Part shown: positions 9,434 to 20,868 of the stretch, piece after piece
Position numbering within the stretch: position 1 is the first letter of the stretch
Layout of the letters: each line of letters begins with the position of its first letter
Assembly: GCF_000687475.1 (NCBI RefSeq)
Contig: NC_057320.1
Span: forward strand, 5,039,627 to 5,103,626
Direction: 5' to 3'
Origin: Ustilaginoidea virens
Taxonomy: Eukaryota; Ascomycota; Sordariomycetes; Hypocreales; Clavicipitaceae
Length of the DNA stretch: 64,000 nt
Made by a program: the position numbers and the translations under genes
Notes under the pieces: generated by a model
Databases searched by the model: none
The model's input: the letters and a program-made list of their open reading frames with translations, nothing else
What the model was told of the DNA's origin: nothing

Positions 9434-10209
9434 AGGCGCAGGCGCAGTCCAGCGCTTGCTCGCCTGTCCCTCCCCTGATAATCGTCCTGGCCACCGCCGC
9501 CCAGCACGGCCAAGCCTCCATCCTCCACTATCTGCTCACCTCCATGCCTGCCTGCTCCAATGCTCCTTCGCCCTGGAGTCCGCCCTTGCCCGCCTCGGTG
9601 TCCGATCAGTGGAAAGAAGCCCTACTGCCGGATCTCGTCGTCCTCCGCGCCGTTCAATCATCTTCGCCGAGCGTGGTGCAAACACTCATCGACGCAGGTA
9701 TGCATGTTGACCATAACATGGACAAGATAGGCTCACCTCTGAGCATGGCCATCCGGACCCAGAGCTTGGAAATGGTCAAGTTCCTGCTGGACAGGGGAGC
9801 CAACGCGAATGAGATGCTGTGGATACCGCACATCACGTTGCTGGCGCTCGCGGCGGAACAGCCCTGCCAGGACATCTTGGCCGCCATGCTGGAGCACGGC
9901 GCCAAGCTCTCAGGGTCCGGAGCCTTGTATGCAGCGGCTGGTGTGGGCAACACGGCCTCGGCCCAGTTCCTGCTCGGCAGGGGGGTGGATGTGAACGAGG
10001 TCTGGATGAACGATATGTGGGGCGATGAGAGGGATAACTCGGGCACGGCTCTGCACGCGGCGGCTCTGAATGCGCAGAAGGACATGGTCAGCTTTCTCTT
10101 GGCAAAAGGTGCCAGGAAGGATTTGAAGGATGGGGAGTCGAGGACGCCCGGAGATGTTGCGCGTGGGACGGGGAACACGGAGATTGCCACCATGCTGGAG
10201 GTGGATTAA
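9097..10209 (+). CDS. Ankyrin-repeat protein with (Gln-Ala)n tract
   Basis: A single open frame of 370 codons. Residues ~89-117 are an almost pure Gln-Ala repeat encoded by a GGCACA-type hexanucleotide array. Residues ~130-160 and ~185-365 form ankyrin repeats: helix pairs such as S-x-V-V-Q-T-L-I-D-A-G and E-M-V-K-F-L-L-D-R-G-A-N-A-N, then A-L-H-A-A-A and M-V-S-F-L-L-A-K-G-A. Such proteins serve as interaction scaffolds; no partner can be read here. The first ~50 residues look less gene-like, and a later start or a missed 5' exon is possible. There is no signal peptide. The start follows a MITE by 29 bp, so the promoter would lie in or across that element. Confidence 0.75.
9361..9447 (+). repeat. 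Hexanucleotide microsatellite (GGCACA/GGCGCA)n in coding sequence
   Basis: About 14 units in frame encode alternating Gln and Ala. The last units change from GGCACA to GGCGCA. Copy number changes would keep the frame. Confidence 0.9.
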
Positions 10210-11369
10210 GCGTCGACCGGTGTTTCATACAGTTTTCCTCTGGTCACTTTCCCCCGTTGAAAAGGAAATCAATGTTACGGGCGTACGTGGCAAGTCCGCT
10301 ATATCCGTAGTGGGACCACACGCCTCGAGCGGCAGCTACTTGGGCCTGGAATTCATCGCAGTTGAATCAAGTCATATTATAAAGCCACAGTTCGTGTGGC
10401 GTCACGAAGGTATTTAATAGTGCAACAGAATGGCGTGGCCCGTTTCCAGGTATGTACTGTACCTAATAAGGTCTGGCAAGAGGTAGGTATTGACTCCATG
10501 CCTTGCCGTTGTTTCCGTCCACGCCCACCGAGTTCTCGTGGCGTGCGGAATCCACAGGGGTCTTGCATTTGCACTGTTGGGATTTCATTACTATTGAACA
10601 TCTCCCTAAGTAGCCTCTATTAGAAGCATCGCTTAGTCTTTCAGGAATTAAGCTCTGTGCTAGATTACTTGATTACTAAAACAGAGACTGCTTATGAATG
10701 GCGTTTATGGGATATCGTATGGGAAATCGATGCTACACGGCTGGCTGGTAGCTAGGTTGCACAAGGTTACTGATGAATACCGTTTTCGGCAACAGATTGG
10801 AAAGGCCCGTGGCGCGGGGATACTAGTTCCTATGCAGGAACCCAGGCATCTTTAGAGTTTCAAAAACTCAGGCCGCGTACCTGTCTGGTTGGTTGCTGAT
10901 AAGCACCTTGGCTAGGAAGGAGAGTCAAGCCTTATTAAGCGGAAAAGAGGCCGCATTTTCTAAGCGTCAATACCTTTTTACGTAAAAACGTGCGCGGAGG
11001 AATCCACATTTTGAGCCTAGTTTCTGCTGCGTTTCATTGATTGCTGTGTGTCCCGAGGTGGAGCAGGAACAACCCGTAAATCACCCACAGCAAACTCCCA
11101 GGCCTGCTTCCTCATGTCTTGTACATAACTTCTTCTCCGACGAAACACAGGGCAAAGGCGACGCTCTCGGAATTGATTCGGCATGGCCACGCCGATCTGG
11201 CCTTCGTTCCTGCATCGACTTCAGAACTCTTTCCAAATATAAAGACCTAACCCAGAATGCGAAGGACGGCAATTAATGGTGAACAGCGGCATCGCAGTCT
11301 CCCGTCGTTGCCATTTCGCCAGAATCCAGCTTCGAGGTTCTTTGGACCGTCACAACAAGATGCCTGACA
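10210..11369. other. Intergenic, no gene recognised
   Basis: Short open frames exist but none shows domain-like composition. The sequence is unique-looking and not transposon-like by eye. Confidence 0.4.
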
Positions 11370-11895
11370 GGCACGCTGATGCAATGTAGGAATGGAAAAC
11401 AAAGATCTTCATCATCTCAGAAAGCGATGCAAACACCGTGGGCTGCATGGTGCAGTACGACGAAGGTCGGGGTCGCCCTCTCAATTCCACCGCGGTGCCT
11501 CAGCCAATCACTAAATTATTTTCCCTCTTTACCGTGTGGGGACTCTGGAATTACGCGTCAAGAAACACAGACGAAGCCGGTATGCCACGCCTGTGTCTAC
11601 AAGCTGGTCGAATACATGCAGATCCTAGAGCTGGGCGAGCTGGCCACCGCGAAAATCGAGAGGCTTCTCGAAGACCACTTGGTCCCTGGAATCCCTCGTT
11701 GCGTTGGCCAAGCCACTGAGCACTAAACTGCGTGCTCAAAGGCTCCAAGAGGCCCTGGCATTTTAGAGGCAAAGCACGTCGGCGAAGCGGTCGAGGACGG
11801 CCGTTTGGCTAACATTGACATTGTGAGCAACTTTGCTTTACGGGCGCTGCAAGAATGTGCGTCCATCAAGGGCGCATATAAAGTCACGTCTGTCA
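11370..11895 (+). pseudogene. Probable BTB/POZ-domain gene relic
   Basis: In one plus frame, ~11396-11470 reads E-W-K-T-K-I-F-I-I-S-E-S-D-A-N-T-V-G-C-M, which resembles the fungal BTB segment where a strand is followed by E-D-D-P-x-T-V-x-x-M-L-Q-Y. In another frame, ~11573-11726 reads V-Y-K-L-V-E-Y-M-Q-I-L-E-L-G-E-L-A-T-A-K-I, like the BTB C-terminal helices (V-Y-x-L-A-x-x-Y-x-x-x-x-L). A third stretch (~11770-11880, A-V-E-D-G-R-L...R-A-L-Q-E-C) could be the C-terminal tail. A TAG precedes the first segment in frame and the frames do not join simply. It is either an intron-rich gene or a broken copy. BTB is inferred from pattern only. Confidence 0.4.
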
Positions 11896-12579
11896 CCGGG
11901 AAGTCTTTCTTCTCCAATTTTACGCCCGTTCCTGCTCCCTCCCCCGCTCCCGCTCGTGCTTCCTTTGCATTGAGCACTTTGGCGCGCCCCCCGACGATAA
12001 ACGCCACGCCATTATGACTTTTGACTTTGTCGACCAGCCGCGCAGTCGTGGGCGATTTAGAATTCAGCAACGGCAGCCAATCTACGCTCCACCCATTAAA
12101 CTTTACACGTATATTCTTCAAAAAAAGTTGTCAGGATAAAAACGGAGCGAGCTTAGAGAAGAACTAGTTCGATATCTCTTGCGGTCCTCGAGTTCCGCCC
12201 GAAAGAAAAAGCGGCCAGCAGGTCTAAAATATCAGCGAACCAAAAAATCCCTAGGAATATGGCCATAGAGTACCATCATTTTCTGCCTCACCGGGAGTCT
12301 AGACAGTAGCCGGGATGCCTCGCCGCCTGAAATCGCTCTTTCAGCCAGGTCTTCTCCAAGGTCTGGTCAGTCAGTATATACTAGATTGCACTGCGTACAT
12401 AGGCTACTCAACATAAAAAAAATACTCATGCTACTGGGAATTCTTGCTGAAATAAACTATATATCTCGGACCGCCGGCTGAAACTGCGCAAAACTCCCCA
12501 ACGCCGCGATAAAGTACCCTCAGAATCAACGTAAACCGCAATGTCTGACCCTCCCATTACACACCAAGCCCTGCTCATC
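11896..12579. other. Intergenic, 3' flank of peroxidase gene
   Basis: No supported gene. A 132-codon minus-strand frame (11723-12121) overlaps the BTB-like relic and looks like a chance frame. Confidence 0.4.
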
Positions 12580-14276
12580 TCAACAGTTCTCCAGGGCAAC
12601 AGTCGGGTGGAACTCGGAAGCAACTGTGCCCTTCTTCGACTGCAGCTCAATATCGAACGTTGTAGACCACTCCGGAGCATACGTTGACACATTGAGCGAG
12701 TAATGGACATACCCCTCTGCTGTGCTGATTCCTGACGCTACCATGCTGAGGGGCTGGATTACGATCCGGGGAAGAACAGCGCCCGTCTGGTGGATTTTAT
12801 GGGCCATCTTGACCGCAACTTTGTCATTGGCGTCGCCTATCGCGCTCTTCCGCACCGCTGCGCCAATAGTGAAGGTCATGTTGCCGTTAGCGACGGGGCC
12901 CTGGCACGATCTCGATTGCATGTACAGCACTTGGTCGTTGAGGGGGTAGCCGTGGCCGCCGTTGTCGTGAACGGGCTCGGCGCCCGATGCGTCTTTGAGG
13001 TGTATCGTGAACGATTTTAAGCCGGCGACCGCGTTAACCTGGGTGGCAAACTCATACCAGGTGAATGTCTCGCCGAAGAAGCCCTCGGACTGGCCGCTGC
13101 GCCACCTCATGCGCGGGGCGTCTAGATGGGAGGATTTCCCGCTGCGGTCTAGGAGGCGGAGGGAAACCTGGAGCGAGTCGGCGTCGCGTCCGGTACCCTT
13201 GGTGGTGCGCACGCGGATCTTGCCCGCCAGTGCTAGTTGGTTAGGGGTTGTCGCCAGCTCGAGCTTGTCAATGTACGGCTTCACGTCGACGATGTCGATT
13301 GGCTCGCTAAGCTGGACTGTCGACGGCACGGTGTCGATGAGGCGCTGAAACACAGTCCCGCAGGTCGAGCGGAACTCCTGGGGGTCCCTCAGCCGAGACA
13401 TGGTGGCATTGCCGTCGGCCGCAAAGATGCGCTTATCCGAGTTTGTCGTCTGGTTGTGGCCAAACACCAGGGGGTTGACGCCGTCGCCTTGCAGGTACTC
13501 GTTGACGACGGCCGTGTCGAAAGCCGCGGCGGTTCTATCAAACGGCACCTTGTGCGAGTTTGAGGGCGTGCCGCCGGTGATATCGGGGAAGTCGACGCTC
13601 TGCACGCCGCCCAGCGTGTGTCCGCAGGCCACCATGGCAATCATGTCCTCCTGGCTGAAGCCGGCGTTGGTGAAGGCGGCCAAGGTGGATGCCAGGTCGT
13701 GCTCCGGCTCCGGCACGCCGGCTGGGCCTGCCGCCGAGGCGTCGATGCGGCCCATGCGCAGCTGAATCCTGGGTCCGCCGCATCCGGCGACGGCGGCGAC
13801 GAGCGCCAGCGCCAAGAGGTCAGAACCGCTGGCCCGCGGGCTAAAGAAGCTGTGCATGTCATTTACGGTGTTATTGAAGGCGACTCCCTTGTTCTCGGGC
13901 CTCTCTGTCTCGAACATGATGGAGATGTCAAGGCCACCCGTGCCTTTGGCCTTGTTGTGGGTGATGGCGTCGTGAAAGGCGGCCCTGACCCATTCGGCAG
14001 ACGACTGTCGGCCGGGCTGATTGAACCCGAGGTCGCAGCTGCCTACCACTGCAAATTGGAAGACGAGTTGTCAGCTGGGCATGTCCATTCTTTGGGAAAA
14101 CCGAGGGACCCCCAAAAGGAAGCAAGGGAAAACTACTCACAGTCGGTGAAGCCGAATTTCACAGCGCCAGACTGGATCGCCAGCATGTCTTCGAGAAAGT
14201 CACTCTTTGCTGGCCAAACATACTTGGCTTGGGCCCAGGCCGCGTAAAGCAAGACCGAGATCGCGAGGGCCCACAT
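12580..14276 (-). CDS. Secreted heme peroxidase (plant/fungal peroxidase superfamily), two exons
   Basis: Exon 1 is 14276-14141 and exon 2 is 14048-12580, giving 534 residues. The 92-nt intron (14140-14049) has a GTGAGT donor and a TTTGCAG acceptor and leaves a split Leu codon. Residues 1-17 are a signal peptide. The distal heme motif R67-A-A-F70-H71-D72 and the proximal motif A-C-G-H189-T-L-G-G fit class II-like fungal peroxidases (AA2-type), which oxidise phenolic or other reductants with H2O2. A G-G-L-D-x-S-I-M-F stretch follows the distal His as in the family. Residues from ~300 on form a long C-terminal region beyond the ~300-residue peroxidase fold; it is unassigned. The spliced first exon restores the secretory N-terminus, which the open frame alone lacks. 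Ligninolysis cannot be claimed. Confidence 0.85.
14049..14140 (-). other. Intron of peroxidase gene
   Basis: 92 nt, GTGAGT donor at 14140 and TTTGCAG acceptor ending at 14049. Phase is consistent with both exons (136 nt + 1469 nt = 535 codons with stop). Confidence 0.8.
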
Positions 14277-14433
14277 GCCTGCCCGTGTCAAGGATGAATG
14301 AAAGGGTATAAAGAAGATGTATCAAGTAAATGGAGGGGAGAAAAAAAATCAGAGTAAGCGAGAGTAGAGAAGAGCTGTGATATGGTGGCGAGCGGTATAA
14401 GCCCTTCTCGAGAGGATGTCAAGGCAATATCAG

Positions 14434-14446
14434 CATATATATATAT
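14434..14446 (-). promoter_or_regulatory. TATA-like AT tract upstream of peroxidase gene
   Basis: An alternating AT stretch about 160 nt upstream of the ATG at 14276. A pyrimidine-rich tract (on the minus strand, ~14331-14350) lies between it and the start, as is common in fungal promoters. Confidence 0.35.
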
Positions 14447-15996
14447 TCTTGCATTACTAATTCTCTTCATGCAGCAGCCTCGGACCCTGTCACTGGTGTC
14501 CTGGTAGCATTCCGGATCGACAAACCATGCATCCACAAAAATACCAGGGTTAGGTTTCTATTCCTAGACAACCCTATGACGTAGCTTGACAGCCAAGAAA
14601 CCCGTGAGTTTTACTGTCTGAATTACGGGGGTCCCCTTGGATCCGCTAGAATTAACTCCTTGTTTCTTGCGGGCTAAGAGAGACGGTCCCGCGTGGCGTC
14701 CGGACAACCCGAGGTTACCTCGTGCTCCTGGCCTGATTATGACCAAGCCCCTCACACTTATTGGCCAGATTTCAGCTTTTCGGCCGGCGGCCCCCGGCGG
14801 CCCCCGGCGCACCAATAAGAATTACCGGATCCGGCGTGGCAGTTCAAAAGCCGCCGTGCCCGTGACTCGCGGAAACGTTTTCATTGCATGCATATTCTTA
14901 CACTCTGCTTCCCAGGACACGACGCCTTCGTCAGCCAAGTATGGCTCAGCCACAGCCCGCCCCGTTCCGGCCGACAGTGAATGGCGCTACAACTACAAGC
15001 TGGATGGTACGTTGCTTGGGGTCAATGGCCGCCCGAGCGGTGGAGCCGGCTCTTGTCTGACGAGGGAAGGCGACGTGAGGCAGCCTCGTGGGAGGAAGCT
15101 TGCCCCAGCTACGGGGAACAGCGGTCCCTAGAGGGAGGGCTCGTTCCTTCCACATAGAGCAGTGGTATGAAAGCGCGCAAAGAACCCTGACGCGGGAAAC
15201 CGCCTTTCACTTCTATGCAGCACCCGGGAAGTAGAAGCAATTGTTTGCAAAAACAGCTTTGTTCCGGAGGCGCAGTAGCTCTGGCTATGGTTGATGCAAA
15301 CGCTGTGATTTGAAAAGCCTTATGTTCGGTTGAGATAAAGACAACGTCGCCCTATCGATGTCTCGGGAGGGGGTTCAGTATTTGAGCTCTTGCTCGGCTA
15401 TGACCACGCACCGTTAATTACAAGCCAAAACTTTGATTTATAAGACACCAATGATGGCGTCTTTAGCAAGTTGAGGCTCCCTCCATTGTCTAAATCACCA
15501 GCTGGTATCTGAGGCACGCGTGTATGCGCTTGGTATTGAAATCAAAAAGAACAGATGGACCAGGATTTATTTTTCTAGCTATAAAGAGCTGTGTGGCAAG
15601 TTTTACTACTTCTTGATAAGTCTGGAAATCATTTTCTTCCTCCCTATCGAGTCGCTGGCATCAAAAGATCAGGGTCTAAATATCAAGACGACGCATAACT
15701 AGACTGAATGACTGTCATAGTCAGCCCCCACCGGGCAAAGTGTTAGACATTGGAAACTTGGGTTGATCTAATGCCCCAGACTAATATTATTCCGACCCGA
15801 TAATACTCTTCTCTCTTCTTTTCTCCGTAGACTCTATATATCAGTTCTTCATCATGATAATAATTGTTGCAAAAATGGTGCCTAGAACACTGTTGGAAAG
15901 TGACTAAGTACCGGCAGTGGCGGACAAGGCGTTGCAGAATAAAACAAAAGCTGGTTGAAGATTTAAAGATGCACAAAAGGTTGACCAGAGCAAAGA
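14447..15996. other. Unique intergenic stretch before the transposon stack
   Basis: No gene is supported. A GC-rich GGCGGCCCCC direct repeat lies near 14785-14808. From ~15,300 rightwards the sequence becomes AT-rich. A 164-codon plus frame at 14637-15131 has no recognisable domain and was not accepted. Confidence 0.4.
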
Positions 15997-16553
15997 TGTT
16001 AGGGAAATCTGAATTCTAATTGTTGGTGACTATTCTATCTAGAAAGAGGGAAATCTGGGCATATTTCTACTGTCTTGAAAAGGTAGTAGAAAATAACAAG
16101 AAGCCGCGGAAAATAGCGAAAAACCCGACGAAAAAGTCGTCTTGCCCAACCGTGCCCAACCGTGCCCAACCGTGCCCAATATCCTACCCAGTTCCTACCC
16201 AACCTAGCCCAGTGGCTTATAGCGGTGTGCTGGGTTGCCTATTTGGTAATCCCGTGGAAATGGGCTGCCTGTGGTGGGGCCCTGTGGCCCACTGTGACAG
16301 GCCGCTGTGGCCGGATGTGGCCCACTGTAGCCGGTGCCGTGACCGGCGCTATGCCCTACTGTCGGCGGAGATACCGGTGGATTCGGATGTATCGGGAATG
16401 TTCGGCTACGAATGTGGCATATATAACCGAGGGAATAGTAGCCCCTTAGGGTTACCCCCGTGCCCACTATAAATAGCTGGTGACCTAAGTATTGTTGAGC
16501 TAAGTCAGGTCAACCCTTTACAATATACCGCTTTCTCTCCCTACTTCCTGATA
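15997..16553 (+). repeat. 5' LTR of Copia-type element E2 (outermost element)
   Basis: Begins TGTTAGGGAAAT, like the LTR of element E (TGTTAGAGGGAAAT), and ends CCTGATA directly before TAGTAGCAATTG. In element E the LTR end CTGACA is followed by TGGTAGCAATTG. It contains a TATA box (ACTATAAATAGC near 16468) found at the same relative place in E, and a GTGCCCAACC direct repeat (three to four units, 16141-16180). The exact start is inferred. Confidence 0.5.
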
Positions 16554-16582
16554 TAGTAGCAATTGTATAAAATAATATAATA
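16554..16582 (+). other. Primer-binding site and leader start of E2
   Basis: TAGTAGCAATTG corresponds to TGGTAGCAATTG in E after one G-to-A change. The leader is cut here by G1 and resumes at 50977, where the sequence continues to match the leader of E. Confidence 0.55.
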
Positions 16583-16834
16583 TGACGGACTGGCCCTAAG
16601 GCGACTGCGAATAGGCGTTAATCGGATATATTAATAAAACTAAGGAGGAAGGGAGAAAAGCCCGAATCGGGTCCCTTCCGCAATCTATATATATCCGTAT
16701 ATAGCGCAGGCTAGAGCCCTAACGTTGCCCTATTGGCCCGCGCATCTGCTTTATATTATCCGTCCTAAGCTAGGTATAAGTATAGCCCGAGCCCTAGCTA
16801 ATCTATTATATAGGTATAGCCTGAGTCTGTGATA
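16583..16834 (-). repeat. 3' LTR of G1
   Basis: On the minus strand it starts TATCACAG (from TGTCAC-type) and ends CCGTCA. A purine-rich tract, AGAAGGGGGG, lies immediately inside (16837-16850 on the plus strand). Confidence 0.7.
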
Positions 16835-19800
16835 TACCCCCCTTCTCTAAGGAAAATTTTATCCGTTTCTATATTAGGGTTGCTATAGGGTTCGACTAGG
16901 CCTATTATATATCCAAATATCCCCCTATTTATCCTTAAATGCTTCCTATATTATAGTATCTTTAAAGTTCTTAAGGGGCTCTTAAGACAGTAAATCGTAT
17001 CCCTTCTATTTTACTAATATATTGTATTTTCTGCCCCGACCTTAAGCATTTTTCGCGGCTAATATCTCCTTAACTTTAAATTCTTTATATAAGATATTAA
17101 AGTCCTCTAGTAGGACTAATAGGGGACCGGGCCTAGTATCTATAAGTATTTAGCTTAGTAGCGGGTTAATAGCGGTATATTCTATAAAATTAATATAAAA
17201 AACTAGGTAGATACTATTAGGGATATTAAGTTGAATATTAAATGGGGACGGAATGGCTATAATAATATATTTTATAGATATCCAATTAAGCTTCTTATAA
17301 GGCCGATCGGTTTTAATATTCTATAGGCTAAATTAAACTTAGTCTCTAATTTAATAGCGCTCTATTAGGCGTTAGGAATAGTTTATTGCATTTTACTACT
17401 GCTATTAAGTAAAAGAGATAGTAGCCTAGGCGAGTTCGCCCCCCTCCTATATTATAGCTAGGAAATGCACCGCTCGCCCTTTAGGAGTTATAGAACTTAA
17501 TATAATATTTAGGGGGGGTACTATAATAGGAGAATTAAAGCTATTTAGGAGATAGTTTAGGCTATATTTAGTAATAAAGGAAGTATAGTTATTTAAAGTA
17601 TACTAGTAAGTCGCAAGATATTAGGGCTAATTATATTAGTTAAATGCTATCTTTATGCGTAAGATAGCCTAGACCTCCTAATTTAAATACTTTATACTAT
17701 TATTAGTTTATAGGTAGTATATAGTCGAAAGGAGTTATTCGGTCCTAATAGCCTTATATATTATAATTTAGAATTAGCCTATTTAGTCCGAACTTTTATC
17801 GCTAATAATTTAGGCGGGGAATCTATAGTATTATTACTAATAGTCTAGGAAATATTCTATGTAATCCTCCGCTTATATTAAGTATATTGCCTTAAGTTAG
17901 ATATATTTAGATAGGCGGTCGGTAATAACTATTAGGTAATATAGGTTAGAAGCGTTATAGGCTAGGAGGTTAATTATAAAATTAATAGAAATTTAAGACT
18001 AAAAACAATTTAAGATCAATAAGGGCTAAAGTAGGCCTTAGTATAGCTAGCGACTTTTATATACTTTACGGTATTAATAATTCTAAACGAATTAAGTTAC
18101 CTTAGATGATATATTATCGAAGTAATAATCCCGCTATAGTAGTTAGAAAATCGTATTTTTCCTTAAGTGCCCTATAGTAGGGGAGTTATAATATTATTAA
18201 ATTACTATAATTATTAGCGGTTTGAATAAAAGGAGTTAAATCCGACTTTAGTAGAGTAGCGCCTTATAGGCATTTAAGGTATAATCTATAATCTACTTTT
18301 TAGTTTTTACTTCTCCTAGAAATTATCGCTCGCTATTTGCTATAGCTTTCTATTAGATATAATATAGTTTATCTTTAGCTATAGCTTAATCTTAAAGCGC
18401 TTATAGATAGGTATTAGCAAAAATCTTAAAGCTAGCTAGTAAAGAGATTCCTATTAAAGGTACTGCCTTTAGTATATCCTTTAGTATACTTAGGTCTATA
18501 GCTAGTTAATCCCCTATTAGGTCTAATTAATCTTCTATTAGGTCTAATTAGTCTCCTATTAGGTCTATTTCTATAATAGAGATAGATAGCGGCTAAAAGA
18601 TTTAGCTAAATCTTAAAGCTATACTATCTGCTTTTTACTTTTATCGCAAAAGGGTATTAGGGTATTAGGCTTATAAGTTAGGCTAGTATTAAAGATAGAA
18701 GTTAAAAAAAGCTAAAGTCTTAGCCTATTACGCCTAATATTTTAATATGTTCTTTAGTCGAGTAAAATATTTAAAGTTCTTATAGTCTATAAGAATTATA
18801 AATAAAGCGGTAATAGAATAGAATTTAGCTAACTATACTTTAAAGTATAAGATAATAGTAAGTAGCTTTTTATTATAGATAGTATAATTCTATTTAGCTT
18901 TTATAAGCCGTGCCGAATAGTATGCGATTAAATAAAGTATTTTATCTTCTTTAATCTAAAAAAGGTAGCTACTAATAGCTATATTAAAGCTATCTACTTT
19001 AAAGATTATTTCCTTCTTAGGGTCCTATTAGGTAAAAACTAGGTATAAAATAAAGTACTACTTAAGCGTTTAGAAAGCCTTTTCTTTCTCTTTAAATTAT
19101 TAAAAATGGATATTCTTCTATATTAATCGAACGAAAGGCTTAATTAAATAAAAAAAGTTTAAAATAAAATCGCAGTAGAAGTTTGCGAACCTTAGAAAGC
19201 TCTAAATGCCTTATAACTTTATAAGGGCTTTTTATTTTTAAATTGCTTTAATCTTCTTAAAGTTTAAATAGATCTCCTTTCTTACTATTATAATATAGCT
19301 AAAGTAGTATACCTTTTTTACTACAAAATTATATTTATCTAGATTTAGATTTAGGCTGGCATTTTATACGCGCCTAAGGATAACCTTAATATAATCTATA
19401 TATTCCTTCTATAAGCCTCTAGTATAGACTAAAATATTATTTAAATAAGAAATAGCAAAATCCTCTAATAAGTCCCCTAAGACCCTATTAATATATTGCT
19501 AGAATATTATAGGGGCTCTAGTTAGGCTAAAGGGAGTTATTAACTATTTAAAAAGACTAAAGTAAGTCTAGATGCAATTAGGTATTTACCGCCCTCAGCA
19601 ATATAAATCTTGTAAAATATAATATAAATATCTACTTTTATAAATTACTTCGCCTATAATAGGGAATATAGTATCTCTTTAATTAAAGGAAGGGGATATT
19701 AGTCTTATACTATAATTTTATTTAAGACCCGATAATTTATATAAAAATACTATCTACTATTTGCTTTTCTCGTAAGTAGGATTAATACTACTGCTAATAA

Positions 19801-20501
19801 GGAGCTTATGTGGATTTATCTTTTATCTATAAGGTCTATTACCTATCTCTAAATCTTAAATAGCTAGTCCTACGGTATATTATATAGCGGTCCCTATAGG
19901 AGGTTGGGTGGCCCCCTATTTAGGGTCGGTTTAAGCTTAATATAGTAATTAAGTATGCCTTAGTACGGTAAAAGGCCGGAAGCTTTTACTTTATTAAAAA
20001 GGTCGGTAAAGTCCTAAAGCTTAGGTAATAAGGTCTATAGCTAAGCCGCAGGGGGAACTAAATTCTAATAAAGCAGGAGTATAATATAGAGGATATATTT
20101 AAGCTCCTATAGGCTTATAGAGAAAAAAGAGGTCGAGTTATCTTAGGTATATACCGCTTATCGTAATATACTATAAAAGACCGATCTAAGAATATTAATT
20201 GTAATAGGCTTAAAGGATCGAATAGTTAATTCTTTAATAAAAAGGCTATTAATAGCTTTAATTTTTAATTAGTACCGCTTTACTTATAGTTTAATATTAT
20301 AATACTCTATTTAAGGCAGCCTTAGGATAATATCGCAGGTAAGGCCTAAGACGATATATAGTATTATAGCTAATAGCTATCTATCGATATTAATATTAAT
20401 ATAAATAGTATAAATAATTAAGGGGGTAGTCTATCGCTCCTTTAATCGACTCTTTATATCTACTATAGTCTTAAGTTTCCTATAAGATAGTAGGTAGATA
20501 G
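16835..20501 (-). pseudogene. G1 pol relic (RT to chromodomain)
   Basis: Minus-strand remnants of a Ty3/Gypsy Pol polyprotein aligned to G2 segments 53,700-54,650 and 60,490-63,060. Examples are the RT active-site neighbourhood near 19,150-19,800 and the chromodomain end near 16,870-16,960, which still reads E-P-L-x-N-F-K-D-T in translation. Frame continuity is destroyed by RIP-type stops. Confidence 0.65.
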
Positions 20502-20832
20502 TGTCGGAATCGCTGTCGCAAGGTGCCCAATTGGGCACATTGTGACGGATGTGCCGCATACACCCGATGCACACGATGTGGCCACTTTGCCCCTATGCCC
20601 CTGAGCCCGGTAGGGCACGCGGGCAGCCCGGCCCGACCGCGCCGAAGCACGTGACTACGGCACGCACAAAAAGGCCATATCGTGTAATTACTCTTTTGCT
20701 TCCTTTCTTTCCTCTTAATTAGTCAGTCATAATCAAAGAAGTAATCATACCTTTGACCGGTGACCTCACGGTACTTGATACCACGCGTGCAACCCTATGT
20801 ATAACTGGGTACCCCTTGATGTGATACCAACA
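20502..20832 (+). repeat. 5' LTR of element A
   Basis: 331 bp. Differs from the 3' LTR by about nine substitutions, all C/T or G/A. Contains a palindromic GCCCAATTGGGC. Confidence 0.9.
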
Positions 20833-20868
20833 CTGATTAGTGAAGTTGAAGTTCACTTCACAGATTAG
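20833..20868 (+). promoter_or_regulatory. Hairpin immediately after the 5' LTR of A
   Basis: GTGAAGT and ACTTCAC form a perfect 7-bp stem with an 8-nt loop, and the outer arms pair 5 of 7 more positions. The same hairpin follows the 5' LTR of B. There is no TGG-type tRNA primer site at this position. Confidence 0.55.

Noticed and set aside
11723..12121. 132-codon minus-strand frame
   Set aside because: No domain, overlaps the BTB-like segments on the plus strand, Gly/Ala-rich low-complexity middle.
13618..14247. 209-codon plus-strand frame
   Set aside because: Antisense to the peroxidase; exists because of high GC and codon structure on the other strand.
14637..15131. 164-codon plus-strand frame
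   Set aside because: No domain-like pattern, no promoter or intron signals; probably chance in GC-rich sequence.
16020..16472. 150-codon plus-strand frame
   Set aside because: Lies inside the E2 LTR and includes its direct repeats and TATA region.
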